A DNA stretch of 64,000 nt from Chaetorhynchus papuensis (Eukaryota; Chordata; Aves; Passeriformes; Rhipiduridae). The notes below the pieces were generated by a model. That model worked only from the letters and a program-made list of their open reading frames with translations, was not told the origin of the DNA and searched no databases. The stretch's first letter is position 1. Each line of letters begins with the position of its first letter. Below, piece by piece: positions 10,201 to 23,366 of this stretch. The position numbers and the translations under genes were made by a program. The stretch is taken from NCBI GenBank assembly GCA_013396525.1, contig VWYX01000717.1, forward strand, positions 302,447 through 366,446, read 5' to 3'.

Positions 10201-13200
10201 TTCCCTAGACAGCCGAGGGAAGGTGGAAGGAGGAAGAAGGATGAATCAGACAGTTTTATTTGGTGTTCATTTGCATTGGGGTCATTAACCAAAGTTGTTG
10301 TTTTGTCTTTCAGATTTTAAAGTGACCTTTCAGTACTCATGTTGATAAATTCCCTATTTCTCAGTTTGGACAAAGAAAGAGGACTAAGCCAGGCTTTACA
10401 CATATTTCTAGCTGCTTTCATTTTACTCCGTGGTTGCACAGTTGGATTTTTGGACTTTTGAAAGTTACTGATTCCTGCCCCCTCCCAAGAAATTGCCCTC
10501 TTTGTTTCTCAGTAATTTGATAAGAAATGTTATTAATTGCTTACAAGTAATGACATTGTTCTGTAGGCTTAATGTTTTGCTTTGAGCCTCTTGAGAGTTG
10601 CAGCTGCAGTCACACAAAGCAAACTATGCCTTGGAGTACCTTGTTGGGTTAATATGATTTGAAATTAGTCTTTGGAGGAGTCGACTCTGTCATTAAACTG
10701 TTGTGACTGTTTCCTCAGAGCATAATAAATTGAGTTAAGCTGTTGGGTCCATTTGGATCTCAGTGTTTAGAAGTATATTTTTTTTTTTAAACTGAAACAG
10801 GGTCTCAAGTCATGAAGATGATAATATAAATATTGATGGTCCATTTAGCAACTTTTGCTTTCTAACGGCTATTTAAGAGTTGCCATTTATAAACTGCCTC
10901 TAGAACATTGTATTAATGACGCATTTATTACTTTGCTGAAACATTCACTATCTGAAACAGTTACTTTTATCCTTTCCCAAGCCCCAGTAATTATGTGAAA
11001 AGAATGAGCATTTAACATAATTTCAGTCTTATTTCCCCCAAGAAAGTAAAACAACTAATGCTCTGTTTGGCTTCTTTTTTTTTTTTTTTTTTTTTTTGTC
11101 TGGAAGCTCCTCTTTAAATTGTTTTTCCTCTCTTATATAGATGGTGATGGAATTTCCTGATAATGTGCTGAACCTCGATGGACATCAGAATAACAGCACA
11201 CAATTGAAGCAGTTCATTCAGGTAAATAACGTTTCCTAAGAAGTGAGATTTTTTGCTTTCCTTAGGTTTGTGCTTTTGCTTCTCCAGGAGGCTGTGACTC
11301 CTGGCATGCCTCAGACACGTCAGCACCTGGGAGCAATCACACATTGGTACCAAAGTGCACTGGGTTCAGTTGTGCTCTGGATTCCACAGCGTTTATTGCA
11401 CGTTGTCTTGTCAGGAGGCCATTGCTGCATGTCTGAGAGCTCAAAACTCACAAGGGGTACTACAGTTTCTAAATACATCTTGATTTTTGTTTTTCTAAGT
11501 GGTTTTGAACTGCCTTTTCGAGTGGACGTGGGGATTGCTTGAGGTTGGCTTCTTATGATTTGTGCCCATACCAGGGTAGAATTTGTGTGCCAGTTTTGGG
11601 GTACCCCAGAAACTTCAATAACAGAAACTGATCTGCCAAATTCTGGCAAATACCTGTAGCACCCTAACACCTGTAGCAACTGCAGAATCGTGCCACTTGA
11701 TGTCCAGAGGATCAGAGTTTGCTGCTCTGCAGTTGCACAGCCTCACTCAGGTTGACAGCAGCAGTGCAGACACGTGCTGCATGCCAAGTGTAGCTGGGGT
11801 GTGAAAATAGCTCATTCCTGCTTTGCTGTGACTCCTGCAATTAATTACAGGAAAGAGGGTTATTGCAGAGTGATACTGCTTGGCAGATGATTTAATGGCC
11901 TTCCTCTAAGAGCACAAACCTTAAATGTTACCTGATGGTACCTCTACTTTCCATATTGCATAGAAGGAGCTGAAAGCACTTTCTCTTTTCACTTGATGTA
12001 TTGCTGAGTTCTGCTGTGTTGTGTGGTCTTTTCTTCCTTTCCCCAGAAGTTGTGACAAGTCCTTTGTGCATCAGGAGTGTTTGAGTGGTGTGGTGTGACA
12101 ATAATACAGAAAATACTGTGGTGGCATGACATTGCTAGTGCAGACACAGCTCGGGCTGTGCTTTGTGTGACCAGGGAAGAGTGACCCTCTGATATCCCAA
12201 ATGTGGGTTTGTGTGTTGGGCTGTGAGGAAGGGACTTTCTGCTCTGCACAGCTCTGCTGGTGGCACTCCCGTGCTGCTGAAAGCCCAGCCAGTAGTACAG
12301 CAGTGAGAAGGACTAGAAGGGTATGTGCTTTTTGTGAGGATGTGTGCCTGGATGTGTTTGACACAGGGGCCAGGACACGTCTACAACTGTTTATTGACGT
12401 AAGCAATATTAGAAGGTGTTCTCATTAATGTTCTATTAATAGCAGACATTGGATGTTCACTGCTGAAGTCAAAGGCTTCATCCTGAGTAGTGATGTGTGC
12501 TTTCTTCAATTCCAGCTAGTAGGATTGTAATGGGAAAGGGCATTTAGCCTTCCAGGAAAAATATTGCTAAATTGTCGTGGTCTGAGCAGAGCAAGTTGGT
12601 TGTAAATGAGATTTCCATAGATGCCAACGAGCGTTCATGAGTTTCCTTTCCACGTGCCAAAGATAAAACGAGAGTGAGTAGAAGATGAGAACTTGCAGTT
12701 TGTGTGTGAGACCTTTTCCCACAACATCTGTGCCGAGGTGGAGAAAAAGGGTTTCCTGATCAGGACGTTTGTTCCGAAGCAACATTTGCTGAGACGAGTT
12801 GGTAAAAGGAGTCGACAAGAGGAGAAGAAAGGCAGAGGAGAAGCGTTTAATGATGCAGTTTGTTGGTTTTTTTGCAGAGACACAGCATGCTGAAGCAGCA
12901 GGACCTGAACATTGCCATGATGGTGACGTCACGGGAGGTGCTGAGCGCGCTGTCGCAGCTGGTGCCGTGCGTGGGCTGCCGGCGCAGCGTGGAGCGCCTC
13001 TTCTCCCAGCTCGTGGAGTCGGGGAACCCTGCCCTGGAGCCCCTCACCGTGGGGCCCAAGGGGGTGCTCTCGGTCACCCGCAGCTGCATGACTGATGCCA
13101 AGAAGCTCTACACGCTCTTCTACGTGCATGGGTCAGTGGCTGCGAGCTGCTCGCACCATCCCCGCTCTCTGGGCCTTTGCCTTCCTGGGGGTACTGAGTT

Positions 13201-16200
13201 GTCACAGTACATTCTCCTCTTCAACATCCCTGTTTCACAACGAATTCCAGCTTACTTGTTGCCTAAACTGGGGAAAAAGCAAACCTAATCTTTGATGCCA
13301 CCAGTTGCAGTGCCATGGTTGCAGTCGAAAGATGCCAGTATTTTATGTTCAGTCATTAATCTGACGCAGGCACTGGGGGGTTTTCATGGTCTCTGGGAGA
13401 AGAGTGTTTGCCTCACTACTTGGCATGTAAAAAATAAAATAAAAGTATTAATTCTTCCACCAAAGTTTTGTGCTTTTGGGTAGAAAGGTAACAGCTGAGA
13501 AAGTGAAACCTTCTGGGCTCGGTGAGCACAATAAATACCCCATTGCCATTAGTTCCTCAGCTCTCAGCAGAGCAAACAGTGAGTGCTCAGCACACTGTGC
13601 CTTGGCCTTCTAGTTGGCTTCAGCTCATTCTTCTTGCTCCAGTTAGCAGGAAAAGTAGGGAAGGTTAGTGCAGAGTTGAGGAGGTTGAGATGGAGAGAAT
13701 GAGGTAGTGTAACCTGATCCAGTGGTTTTCAGAATACAAAGTTCCTCACTTTTTTTTTTTCCCCGTAGGTCCAAACTGAACGACATGATTGATGCAATTC
13801 CCAAAAGTAAGAAGAACAAGAGGTGTCAACTACACTCCCTGGACACACACAAACCAAAACCTTTGGGGTAAGTCTGTGTTTAACATATACAATTCAAATA
13901 TTTTAAGGAAGCAAAATATTGGAACTGAGTTATTTTTAAGCACTGAGACCAATTTTTATGCTCTGATCTGTTTGCCAGAGTAGTAGTTGGATTATGGCAG
14001 ACCTAAATAGTTGTGGGAGAGAGGAGGGAGAAGCACCAGGAGTTTTGGGCAAGCTCAGGGCCTGGATGGCTTCTGCACTGTGATATGAGCAATGCTCTAG
14101 AAAGACAAACTGGTTTTTGTGCTCTAGACCAAAATGGTTGCTCAGCAGATTTTCTCACACTGAGGTCAAAGGGTACATGCTAAATAAATATACCTCATTT
14201 TGCTTGGGATTATTAAAAATGCCTTGCACAACTGTTAACCAAGGCTTTATTGAGGTTGGATACAGGGTTAAAACTGGAACTCTGTAAAATGTATTTTCTC
14301 AAAAATGTGGCAGCGTGTTTGGAATACAGCACTGAACAATATGCATGTATGCCTCTGTCTTGAAGTTGAAATGATTTATTCCAGCTGGTTAAGCAGAAAA
14401 ACACTCCCTGTAAATCTATTGTGAATTCTGGGGAGGTTTCTTGTTTGTGGGGTGGCTTCTTTTATTTTTTTTTTCATATAATGACCAATAAATTAATCTC
14501 TTGGGCTTAATTGGAGTGTCTGGCCCCTTTTTACTCAGCTGTGTTCTGCTCCTGGTTAAGCCTCCAACCTTTGAAAGCTTGCTCATGGTTTCCAGTTAGA
14601 GGACATGTATTTTTCTATGCAGATTGGAGTCTCTCTGGGTTTAGTTAAATCCCCTTGGATACCAGGCATGTGGAATTTGACACTTGATTTTTGCTTGTGC
14701 TGCTTGCGGATAGTGGGAACTAATCATTATCTTCTATTATATTTTGGTTACAGGCCTTTCATAAAATTAGTTTATAGCTTATGTTACACAACATCTTGAG
14801 AGTATGGGATGTATATATATATATTTTTTTTTTTTAAATAAAGCAAATTCATTGCATTATGAAAGTGGGTTTTGGGGTTTTTTTATATTTAGTAAGCTTA
14901 ATCCTTTCTGTGTGAGAACATATGCTGTGGAACCTGCAGCTAGCACTTTGGCAAGGTAGAACAATTCTGAAGCTGAATGAGTAGAGAGGAAAATGCTGCT
15001 TTTATTTCCTCAATTCATGCTGGAATAAATCCCCTTAGTAGTTTGGATGCTGGCAGGTTAATAGGGAATATGTGGAAGAGCAGTCTTTTATACTCTGCAG
15101 GTCAAACTTTGGGGTTGTCAGATAACACGGCCTGTGGGCAAGCAGTGCAGTTTGCTCAAGAAACAGGACTTGCACCCCCTTCCTCAGCTGAAACCCCTCT
15201 GTTCTGTACAGTGTGTCAGTATTGACACAAATCCAAATAAATCCAAATAAATCTGCCTGCAGTGGACACAAACAGGCTCTGGCTGGGCTGTGGTGGCACC
15301 CAATTGTCACAGAACAAACTTGATTACCAACCTAGAGCTCCTGCTCCACTTCTTTACAAGAACTCCTTCGGATGAGTTGCATCTGCTGGGCCTTTCCTGC
15401 ACACAAAAAAGGCTTTGAGTTGGAGCTGGGTGTTTAATTAGAGGAGTTATGTAAGCAGCTAATGCCACTCGAGGGTTACTTGATGTCCTCGCTCTGTGCC
15501 TGGCTTTTGGCTACTCAGCTCCATTTGGGGTTCAGGAGCATTTGAAACTCTCCTAAATGCAAAGCCCTATGGCCTGGCAGGCTGGTTGATGGCACAGATA
15601 ACTCCTCTAATTAGGAAATAGGGCTGCCTCTTCCCATTGTCGTGCTCCGTTGTATCCATGACACAGAAATGACCATTCTGATCAAGTGTCAAGTATAGAC
15701 AAGCCTGTAAGTAACTGTGGCTTGTTATTTAAAGTCCATTTTTTGCTCTCTAATGCACTCTCATCACATCCCAATGTGTGTTGTAAAGTTATTTTGGTAT
15801 TCTTGTAACAAATTTTTGAAATTTGATGTAGGGTTCTTTTATGGTGAAAGTTGTTTGGGTTTGTTTTGCTTTTTTCTTTTGTTAATTTAGTAAATTGCCT
15901 TCAGCTGACAAGTACTAAAACTTGTATGTGTTTATACTTCAAGTAATATTCTGAAAATCACTGCTGGTTTTCAGCTGTAACATTAAAAAGTCATGATGAG
16001 TCCTGGGTTATAAACATGGACAGCAAAATTTGCATCTCAGGTCTGACCCAAACTTTCATAGAGGTTAAGGCTTAAGCTGTAAAGAATTCACGTTAGATTA
16101 AGGAACAGAGCAGCATTTTCCATAGGATTTGTTTAGGAAAAATAACTAGCTGATAATATATATGTTATAGGTCTGAAAAATGTTTGGTAATACTATGTGA

Positions 16201-19200
16201 CAGTGAAGGGAGCAGTAGCAGACTCAGTTCAAAGAAATTAAGAGCAGTTAAGAAAAATAGAGAAGACAGGAAGAGGAAAGAGAGCAAGTGTAGCATCATT
16301 TTCTGCTACGGACCCTCCCAGGGAGCAGTCAGGTAAAGAATGAGGCTCTGCTGGGCTTCTGTCCTGACCCCCAGCAGGATCAGGAAGAGTTTTGTTTCTC
16401 CTCTCCTTGCAGGGGTTGCTGGATGGATGTGTGGGAGCTCATGTCCCAGGAATGCAGGGATGAAGTAGTTCTGATCGACTCTAGCTGTCTCCTAGAAACG
16501 TTAGAAACCTACCTACGGAAACACAGGTATGGGGAGAGAGCAAACCACACCTTCCTTTTGAGGAATACCTGGTTTTATCCAAGTGTTCCAAATGGAGAGG
16601 GTTTGTTTTTCTTGTGAAACTGAAGATCTCAGCTTGGCGGTGGTGGGGGACCTTGCCAGACTGCACTGGGATGGTTGTTGAGACAAAGGTGGTGAAATTC
16701 TCTTTGTGTTTCATGAGAGGGAAAATGTGGAACCCTCTGATGAAGTCATAGCTGCTCGTCTTAATTTTTTTGGCTAGGATTAAATTACGATTTACAGTTT
16801 AATGTACCAAAACTGTGTATAGTCATTCACTCTTTCACTGCTCTTGGGCTGTGCCTGTTTTTAGGCTTTCAGGGAGCGTGTGCCATTTCAAAATCCTGTG
16901 AACTGCACCTAGTGCAAGCAGATTTTAGGCTTGGTGTTGCCTTTAAAGCACTGGTTTAGTGCTTTATATTTTTATAAATATAAAGTTATGCCTTGTGCTG
17001 TTAAATCTCTCTTGCAGGGCAGAAACAAGCCACTAAATTGTAGTTGCATGTGCACAGGAGCTGCCGTGCTGATGGAAAAGTTTTAATTTCCAGCAGTCTC
17101 AAGGTTCTGATATGAGCCGTGGGGGCACAGATGGGCGCGGGGGCGGTGGTGCTGTGGAAATAACACTTTGGAAACAAAATAACTTTAATCTCCTGTGACA
17201 TTAAACACTGCCTTGGCTGCCTTCCTGGTGCTAACCTGCAATAATACTGCTGTTTTCTCTCCTTCCACCACAGAAAGCAGCCAGGTAGCGTAGCTCTAGC
17301 AGCAAAATATGTTTGACTTAGTGCTGTCAAGTGGCTGGAGACACCAGGAAAGGGAAAAACACCATCCAGAGCTGGCATGGAGAGCCAGGCTTTCTGAGCT
17401 GAAATGTGAGCAGCTTGTCTGACTTGCATTTTTAGAGTCATCCAGCAAGAGATCTTGTAGCCTCTTGAAGGTTACTCCTCTTATGACATAGAATGAGCTT
17501 AATTTGCTTGTATTTTTATTGTAAGTATACTCTTGTCACACATGAGCTGTCACATGTTTAAAATGAGTATGTTGTGTTATAAATAACCCTCATTTGGCCA
17601 TCAGCACAGCAATCTAATAATTCAAAATATGTTTGTAGTGGAAACAAAGCTCGCTCTTGTACAGCAGGCACCAGAGGAAACTTTTCCTTATTTCTTATCA
17701 CTCACTTGAGTACACTTTAAAGAATTGCTATAAGCTGATGTGGTGCATGTTACTTGAGAGGGGTTTTGCCCTGGTTTGCCCTGTTTGTTCACTGTTAGAT
17801 TTCTGATCTTTGAGTTGAATTCCGTGTAGGAATTTCTTCGCATCAGCGATTCACTTTGGAGGATGGAAGTTGGTATCCAGGGTGGTAACGTAGGATAGGT
17901 GGGATAATTCATGGCCAATTTAGGTGGATAATAGCCAAAATGTTATCATAATAACGATACCTTTTGAATCACCACAAGCCTCCCGTGCCCCAGTTCGGAC
18001 CCGGCGCGCCCGGCTGAGCTGAGCCCGCCTTTGTGCCGCCCCGCAGGTTTTGCACCGACTGCAAGAACAAAGTGCTGCGTGCCTACAACATCCTGATCGG
18101 GGAGCTGGACTGCAGCAAGGAGAAGGGCTACTGTGCTGCCCTGTACGAGGGGCTGCGCTGCTGCCCCCACGAGCGCCACATCCACGTGTGCTGCGAGACC
18201 GACTTCATCGCGCACCTCTTGGGCCGGGCCGAGCCCGAGTTCGCAGGAGGGTATGAGTATGTAATTGGCTAGAGTGGGCTATCTAGCGCTTTGCTTCTTT
18301 ATTTGACTCTTCTCAATGTCTCTGCTCAAAGTGGCTTTTTTTGCCTCTTTGCTGTGTGATGGACTCGTGACTGTGAATATTGGTACCGACGTAGGCTCGG
18401 AGAGAGCGCTCTGATGGGTTCACCTGTGCTTTGGAAGGAAAAAGTTCCCAGGTGTCTTCCAGTTTGTGGTTCTCTCCCTAGAGCTGCCTGCTTGTCCACT
18501 GAGGTGTTCAAATATGCGAAATAGAAAGAGAACCTTGGTTGAGTTTTGCCAAATGCCAAGCGTTCAGATGAGTTTTGTTGCCATTTGTGTATTTCTGAGC
18601 CTTTTTAAAGCATCTTTAAACCTTCCAGTGAAAAGGACAATTCTGAGCTCAGTACTGGAGAATCAGAATGAATTGGAAGGGACATTAAAGATCATCTAGT
18701 TCCAGCCTCAATACCTTTAAAGCTCAGTCATAACTGTTTAATGAGGAGGGTAAATCCTTCCATAATGGTTTTCCCTTAGTAGACTGACCAGATTGATAGA
18801 TAACAGATTGGTAATGAACAGATTAATACTGAAATGTTTTTACTTTGCACGGTAAGTAATGTATAAAATTCCCCGTGTGTTTCTTCAGCTTGAGCTAACC
18901 GATGGTGAAATAATTGCTGTGAACTCCAGCAAATTTTAGGACACCAGAGAAGGCATCTCTGGCATTTAAACTCTTGATCATCCCTCCTAGGAAGAGCAGG
19001 GTGTGACACCTGAAGTCAGTGGTGGCAAGGCACAGTGCTGCTTCACAGTGGTGGCTTTGACCTGGTCCTTTCTATTTTGCATCTGCATGCAGCACAGCAG
19101 AGCCCTGCCAGGCTGCTCCTGCAAACACAGCTGCAGTTGTACCTACAGAGAACACGTCAGCCCCGCTGTGATCCCTTGGTTGGCTTCCAGCTGCTCTAAC

Positions 19201-22200
19201 AATGCTCTGCTTTGGTTCCCCTTTCCCCCAGACGCAGAGAGAGGCACGCCAAGACAATAGACATAGCCCAGGAGGAGGTTCTCACCTGCCTGGGCATCCA
19301 CCTCTACGAGAGGTTGCACCGGATCTGGCAGAAGCTGCGGGCTGAGGAGCAGACGTGGCAGATGCTCTTTTACCTGGGGGTTGATGCTTTACGCAAGAGC
19401 TTTGAGGTAAAAACATCGAGTTTTGTCCAACTTGTGCGTGAACTGCTGCAGTAACCGGGCCCATTGTCACTGTAATTCATGTTCTGCTTTCTGACATTGG
19501 GCTGGGAAGAGTGTCAGGAGTGTTGCAGTCACTCCCTTGTTGAGTTGTGTGACATCCATGCACAGCACGACTGGAGTGTGTTCCCAGGTGGAATAACCTG
19601 GAATATAAAAGATGGAGGCTTGCTTTACTTTCAAGCTGCCCATTACAGAGCACTGAACCTTTTGTGTTATTAATTCACAGTTATTTCTGGCTTTCTACCT
19701 GATTGCATTTAAAGTAGCTTAGGCTACAGCAGCTTTTTATTGGGTTTATGAGTAAAATTGGAGGATGTGGTTTTGGGTTACAAAAGTGGTTACTAACTTG
19801 CATTCAGCTTGTTCCAAATGCACTCTGATCCTGTGGGAATCCTGAGCTTCAGACAGAACTCCATGTGGCTCCTTTAACACATACCAATGCTTAATATCGA
19901 TTAACAGTTTATATGACATGGATCTTTTTTGTTATGTTTATCTTCCATTCATAATAACTGTTCTTTCTAAAAACCTCTAAAACACCAGAGAAGCAGGAGG
20001 AAAACCAGTTTGGGAAAGATCATAGTGGAACCTTGAGCTGGTTAGTTCTTGGAGTTTTTTTACTCCCACAGGATCAAAGTATCACAGATCCAACAATGCA
20101 TTAAAATCTCTAACTGTTCACTGAAAATTGTGGATGTGGGCCATAGGTGGAGCACAGAGCTCCCCCCCACATGAGTTTCCAGCAATCTAAACCAAGTGAC
20201 TGCATCTGGGTGGGCATTTTTCTCCTGTACTCAATAGTTGTGTTACTGGGACTTCATTACTGGCCGTTCTCCTTCTTTTTTTATAAATGTGAAAGCTTGA
20301 ATTGTGATAACTTCTATAAATAGATCTAACCTCTTGTAAACAGATGGCTGTGGAAAAAGTGCAGGGCATCAGTCGATTGGAACAGCTCTGTGAAGAGTTT
20401 TCAGAAGAAGAAAGAGTGAGAGAGCTTAAACAAGAGAAGAAACGCCAAAAGCGCAAGAACAGACGGAAAAATAAATGTGTGTGTGAGATCCCTGCTCCTC
20501 TGCAGGCAGCAGAAGAGAAGGAAATCAATCAGGCAAAGGTAAACGTGGATAGCTGGGGCCTTTTGGGGCTTCATCCATCAGGCCACTGTTCCGTGGTAGA
20601 ATTCTTGAGGGGTTTTACTGTATTTTGGTCACTGGTGGAATTTAATGCTTTTTCAGATGAGCAGAGTCTTTGTAAAGTGTTCACCTGGAACTCCTCAGCG
20701 TTTGGGGGTTTGGTGGGGTTGGGTTTTTTTAATCCCAGATCTGAGGTTCAGGTTACGCCAGACTATTTTTCAACTATCATTTCTTAAAGATCACTTAGAA
20801 CCTGGGGATTCAAATGCTACTTGTAGGCAGTTACCACTGAATTTTTGGAGAGGGGGAATCTTTAAGTGCAGTTATTATTCAGGATCTCTTGGCTGACCTT
20901 AATGGGCTGTGACTGTAGGTCAAGGTAAATTGGTTGGGGTTTTGTTTGGTTGTGTTGTGCTTGTGAAGAATTCTAAGCAATGCTGTTATCAGTCAGTGTC
21001 AGCTGGTTTTTCTCATGGAAAGAGTATCCTTTACAAAAATGCTGGCTGAGCTGCTTTCAGTGCCTGGCAAGTGTTTTTTGTTTCTGTTTGAAGGAGAACT
21101 CAAACTTCACGGAAAGCAGCTGCAAAGCCTGTGGTAGCACCGAAGAAGCCAACAACTGTGTAGAAGTAATTGTTACTAATGAAAGCACTTCTTGCACTTG
21201 TCCTAGTAGTGGTACCCTATTAGGCTCACCTAAAATCAAGAAAGGTATGTTAAATGTTGTTATTTTTCATTTTTAAAAAGCATTTGCCATTTATGGAGTG
21301 AACAGTGGTCACCTATTTTTGAAAAGGACTCCCTGCCCGTGGCAAGGGGGTAGAACGAGGTGATTTTTAAGGACCCTTCCAACCCAAACAGGTCTGGGGT
21401 TCTCTGAATTCTTTCTTGCTAGAGGCATAACTAAAGAATGTGCAGCAGTTCCTACAGATGGCAGTAATTTTGGCCTCTGTCTCAGGTTTATCTCCACACT
21501 GTACTGGCAGCGACTGTGGCTATTCCTCGAGCATGGAGGGCAGCGAAACGGGGTCCCGGGAGGGCTCGGACGTGGCCTGCACTGAGGGCATCTGCAACCA
21601 TGATGAAAATGGTAGGTTTGGGAAGAAGATAATGCTGCTTTGATATCCCCAAAGCTGCAGCATCTCAGAAGAAACTTGGCTGTGTTTTGCAGGGGACGAT
21701 GCCTGTGTCCATCGCTGCGACGACAAGGAGGAGGATGGAGACAGCTGTGTGGAGTGCTGGGCTAATGCAGAGGAGAGTAACACAAAAGGCAAAAACAAAA
21801 AGAAGAAAAAGAAAAGTAAAGCTTTGAAGTGTGAGAATGACCACGTAAGGAACATGGCTCTGCCAGATGCTTCTCTAAATGCTTACATTTGAAAGTAGTT
21901 ACAGAAGGATTTTAAATTTTGATTTGAGACTAATGCTGAAAATGGGGTAACAGGGGTCTCCTGTTCCCTTGTCATCCAGGGTTTGGAATTGAGGTCCTTC
22001 CTGGAGTAGGTTGTGCTGGAGTCTCTTCTATGTTCCTAAGCATGTGCACTTCTACTCACCCTCAGTGAATGTGCCACCCCCAGCTCCCCATGCCCACGTT
22101 TAAAAATGAAGATCTACCCTTGCTCTCCTTTGAACTCCACCCTTTTCCCTCTGCTTCCAGCTGAAACTTGAATATTCCATGCTAAGCGCCGCTGGCAGTT

Positions 22201-23366
22201 GATTCCGGGCTCTTTCCCATTTCAGATTCAGAAACTTGGAAGCTGTCTGGCAGATGCAGGTAGCAGAGAGACCTCAGGAAATCTCACGCACACAGAGTTT
22301 CACCGCGACAAGACCAAAGACACACACGCTGAGAGCTGCTGTAGCGCAGACAAAAGCGGCCAGCAGTTGCCTTGGTTTGAGCATATGAAAAATGTGTCAC
22401 AGTTTGCAGAACCTACAGAAATGTCACTTGTCCCTGATACTGGAAAAGGTGCCAAAAGCTTAGTGGAACTCCTTGTAAGTAACCACTGCCTTTGAATTTT
22501 ACGTCGTAGCATCCTGCTTTAATCTTTGGGGCTGAGGATGGGGCTGAGAACTGAACTCCCAGTGAGGAATTGAGTGCCAGTGTTCATTTGCTTGTGCACG
22601 TTCCCTGGGAAGTTTATAATTGAGTGCTTTGCAGAGGAGGGGAAATTGTCACTGGAATGCAGCGACAGAAGTTGTGTTGTAAGTGCTCCTTGTCAAGGGT
22701 TGCATTATTCCGTAACATGAAGTGGGCATTATTGCTGCCTTCAGGCCTCAAATGTTACTTCCCACTGCAGTCTCCTTGGGCAGCTTTCATCTCTCTCCTT
22801 TCCTTCTCCTTCCACTTATTTAGATCCTTTCCTCTTTCTTTTCCCACTATTTCCTTTTCTTTCTTTTTTTCTGTTCATCTTTCCTCCCCCCATTTTTCTC
22901 TCTTGCCCCCCTCCTTTTTTTTTTCTCCTTTTCTTTCCCCACCTTTTCCCCAAAATCTTCTAATAAAATCCATCCTTTTCCCACGGGAGTGTGCTGGGAC
23001 TGAAGCTGATTTGGATCCATTTCATGACTGAATTGGCTGCTTCTCACCCCAAACCCAGCAGAGCCCCGTGTGTGAGCCGGGTGTGTGCCAGGGAAGGCTG
23101 GGGACAGATGTGCTGCACAGGAGGGCACTGCTGGAGCTCTGAAATCCCCGTTCTCGTTGCAGGATGAGTCAGAATGCACTTCTGACGAGGAACTGTTCAT
23201 CTCCCAGGATGAGATCCAGTCCTTCATGGCAAACAACAAGTCTTTCTACAGCAACCGGGAGCAGTACCGGCAGCACCTGAAGGAGAAGTTCAACAAGTAC
23301 TGTCGCCTCAACGATCACAAGGGGCCCGTCTGCAACAGCTGGCTGGCAACAGCTGGAGCCAACTGA
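7240..23366 (+). CDS. GGNBP2: GGNBP2, gametogenetin-binding protein 2 (13 coding exons)
   Basis: Coding exons: 7240-7332, 11141-11221, 12878-13131, 13769-13867, 16413-16526, 18047-18250, 19232-19406, 20344-20538, 21094-21244, 21486-21611, 21693-21844, 22226-22474, 23163-23366 (TGA). All have GT/AG borders and matching phases; the 2097 nt encode 698 aa against about 697 in human. The N-terminus is MARLVAVCRDGEEEFPFEK and the C-terminus WLATAGAN, both family signatures. Cysteine-rich segments at about residues 106-112 (CVGCRR) and 213-260 (FCTDCKNK, CCPHE, CCETDF) suggest metal binding. A highly charged EEERVRELKQEKKRQKRKN stretch (about 365-385) looks like a coiled coil plus nuclear localisation signal. 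A second lysine-rich run (KGKNKKKKKK) lies near 535-545. Family knowledge: it binds gametogenetin, is broadly expressed, and is linked to spermatogenesis, placental growth and tumour suppression; its molecular activity is unclear. The start has a good context (G at -3 and +4). Confidence 0.97.
7333..11140 (+). other. GGNBP2: GGNBP2 intron after first coding exon
   Basis: This 3.8-kb intron becomes AT-rich within about 200 bp of the CpG island. Apart from the CR1 fragment near 8.2 kb and a run of T (about 11079-11098) just before the next exon, I see no supported feature. Small open frames show no family resemblance. Confidence 0.7.
8195..8280 (+). mobile_element. CR1 LINE fragment, 3' end
   Basis: GGNBP2 intron after the first coding exon. 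Text such as 'aaggtgtccctgctcatggcaggggggtggaactggatgatcttcaaggtcccttccaaccca' is the typical CR1 3' region. Short, 5'-truncated, non-coding. Confidence 0.9.
15435..15613. repeat. 16-bp perfect inverted repeat bracketing ~147 bp
   Basis: In the GGNBP2 intron 13868-16412, TAATTAGAGGAGTTAT at 15435-15450 is matched by its exact reverse complement at 15598-15613. The interior does not continue the pairing, and no flanking target-site duplication is obvious. It could be the termini of a small non-autonomous DNA element, a foldback sequence, or a paired regulatory site (each arm contains TAATTA). Confidence 0.75.
16962..16985. repeat. AT-rich hairpin (10-bp arms, 4-nt loop)
   Basis: CTTTATATTT at 16962-16971 pairs perfectly with AAATATAAAG at 16976-16985. 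It lies in the GGNBP2 intron 16527-18046. Low sequence complexity makes chance occurrence plausible. Confidence 0.6.
18655..18715 (-). mobile_element. CR1 LINE fragment (old, short)
   Basis: 'ggagaatcagaatgaattggaagggacattaaagatcatctagttccagcc' is the reverse complement of the CR1 3' end, strongly diverged. It lies in the GGNBP2 intron 18251-19231. Confidence 0.75.
21319..21412 (+). mobile_element. CR1 LINE fragment, 3' end
   Basis: 'ggactccctgcccgtggcaagggggtagaacgaggtgatttttaaggacccttccaaccca...gggttctctgaat' is a CR1 3' tail. It lies in the 241-bp GGNBP2 intron 21245-21485, ending about 75 bp before the next exon. Confidence 0.88.
22783..22990 (+). repeat. GGNBP2: Long polypyrimidine tract in GGNBP2 intron
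   Basis: About 200 nt of almost pure C/T (tctctcctttccttctcc...ccccaccttttcccc) lies in the intron 22475-23162, roughly 170-380 bp before the last exon. It is simple-sequence DNA. Possible effects are binding of PTB-type splicing factors or triplex formation (inference). Confidence 0.75.

Noticed and set aside
15993..16052. Possible C/D-box snoRNA in a GGNBP2 intron (atgatga ... ctga, about 60 nt)
   Set aside because: No convincing terminal stem, no C'/D' pair and no guide recognised. The boxes are short enough to occur by chance.
20344..20787. Exon 8 frame of GGNBP2 reading through into the intron
   Set aside because: A consensus donor at 20538/20539 and the family alignment end the exon there. 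The read-through part has no resemblance to GGNBP2.
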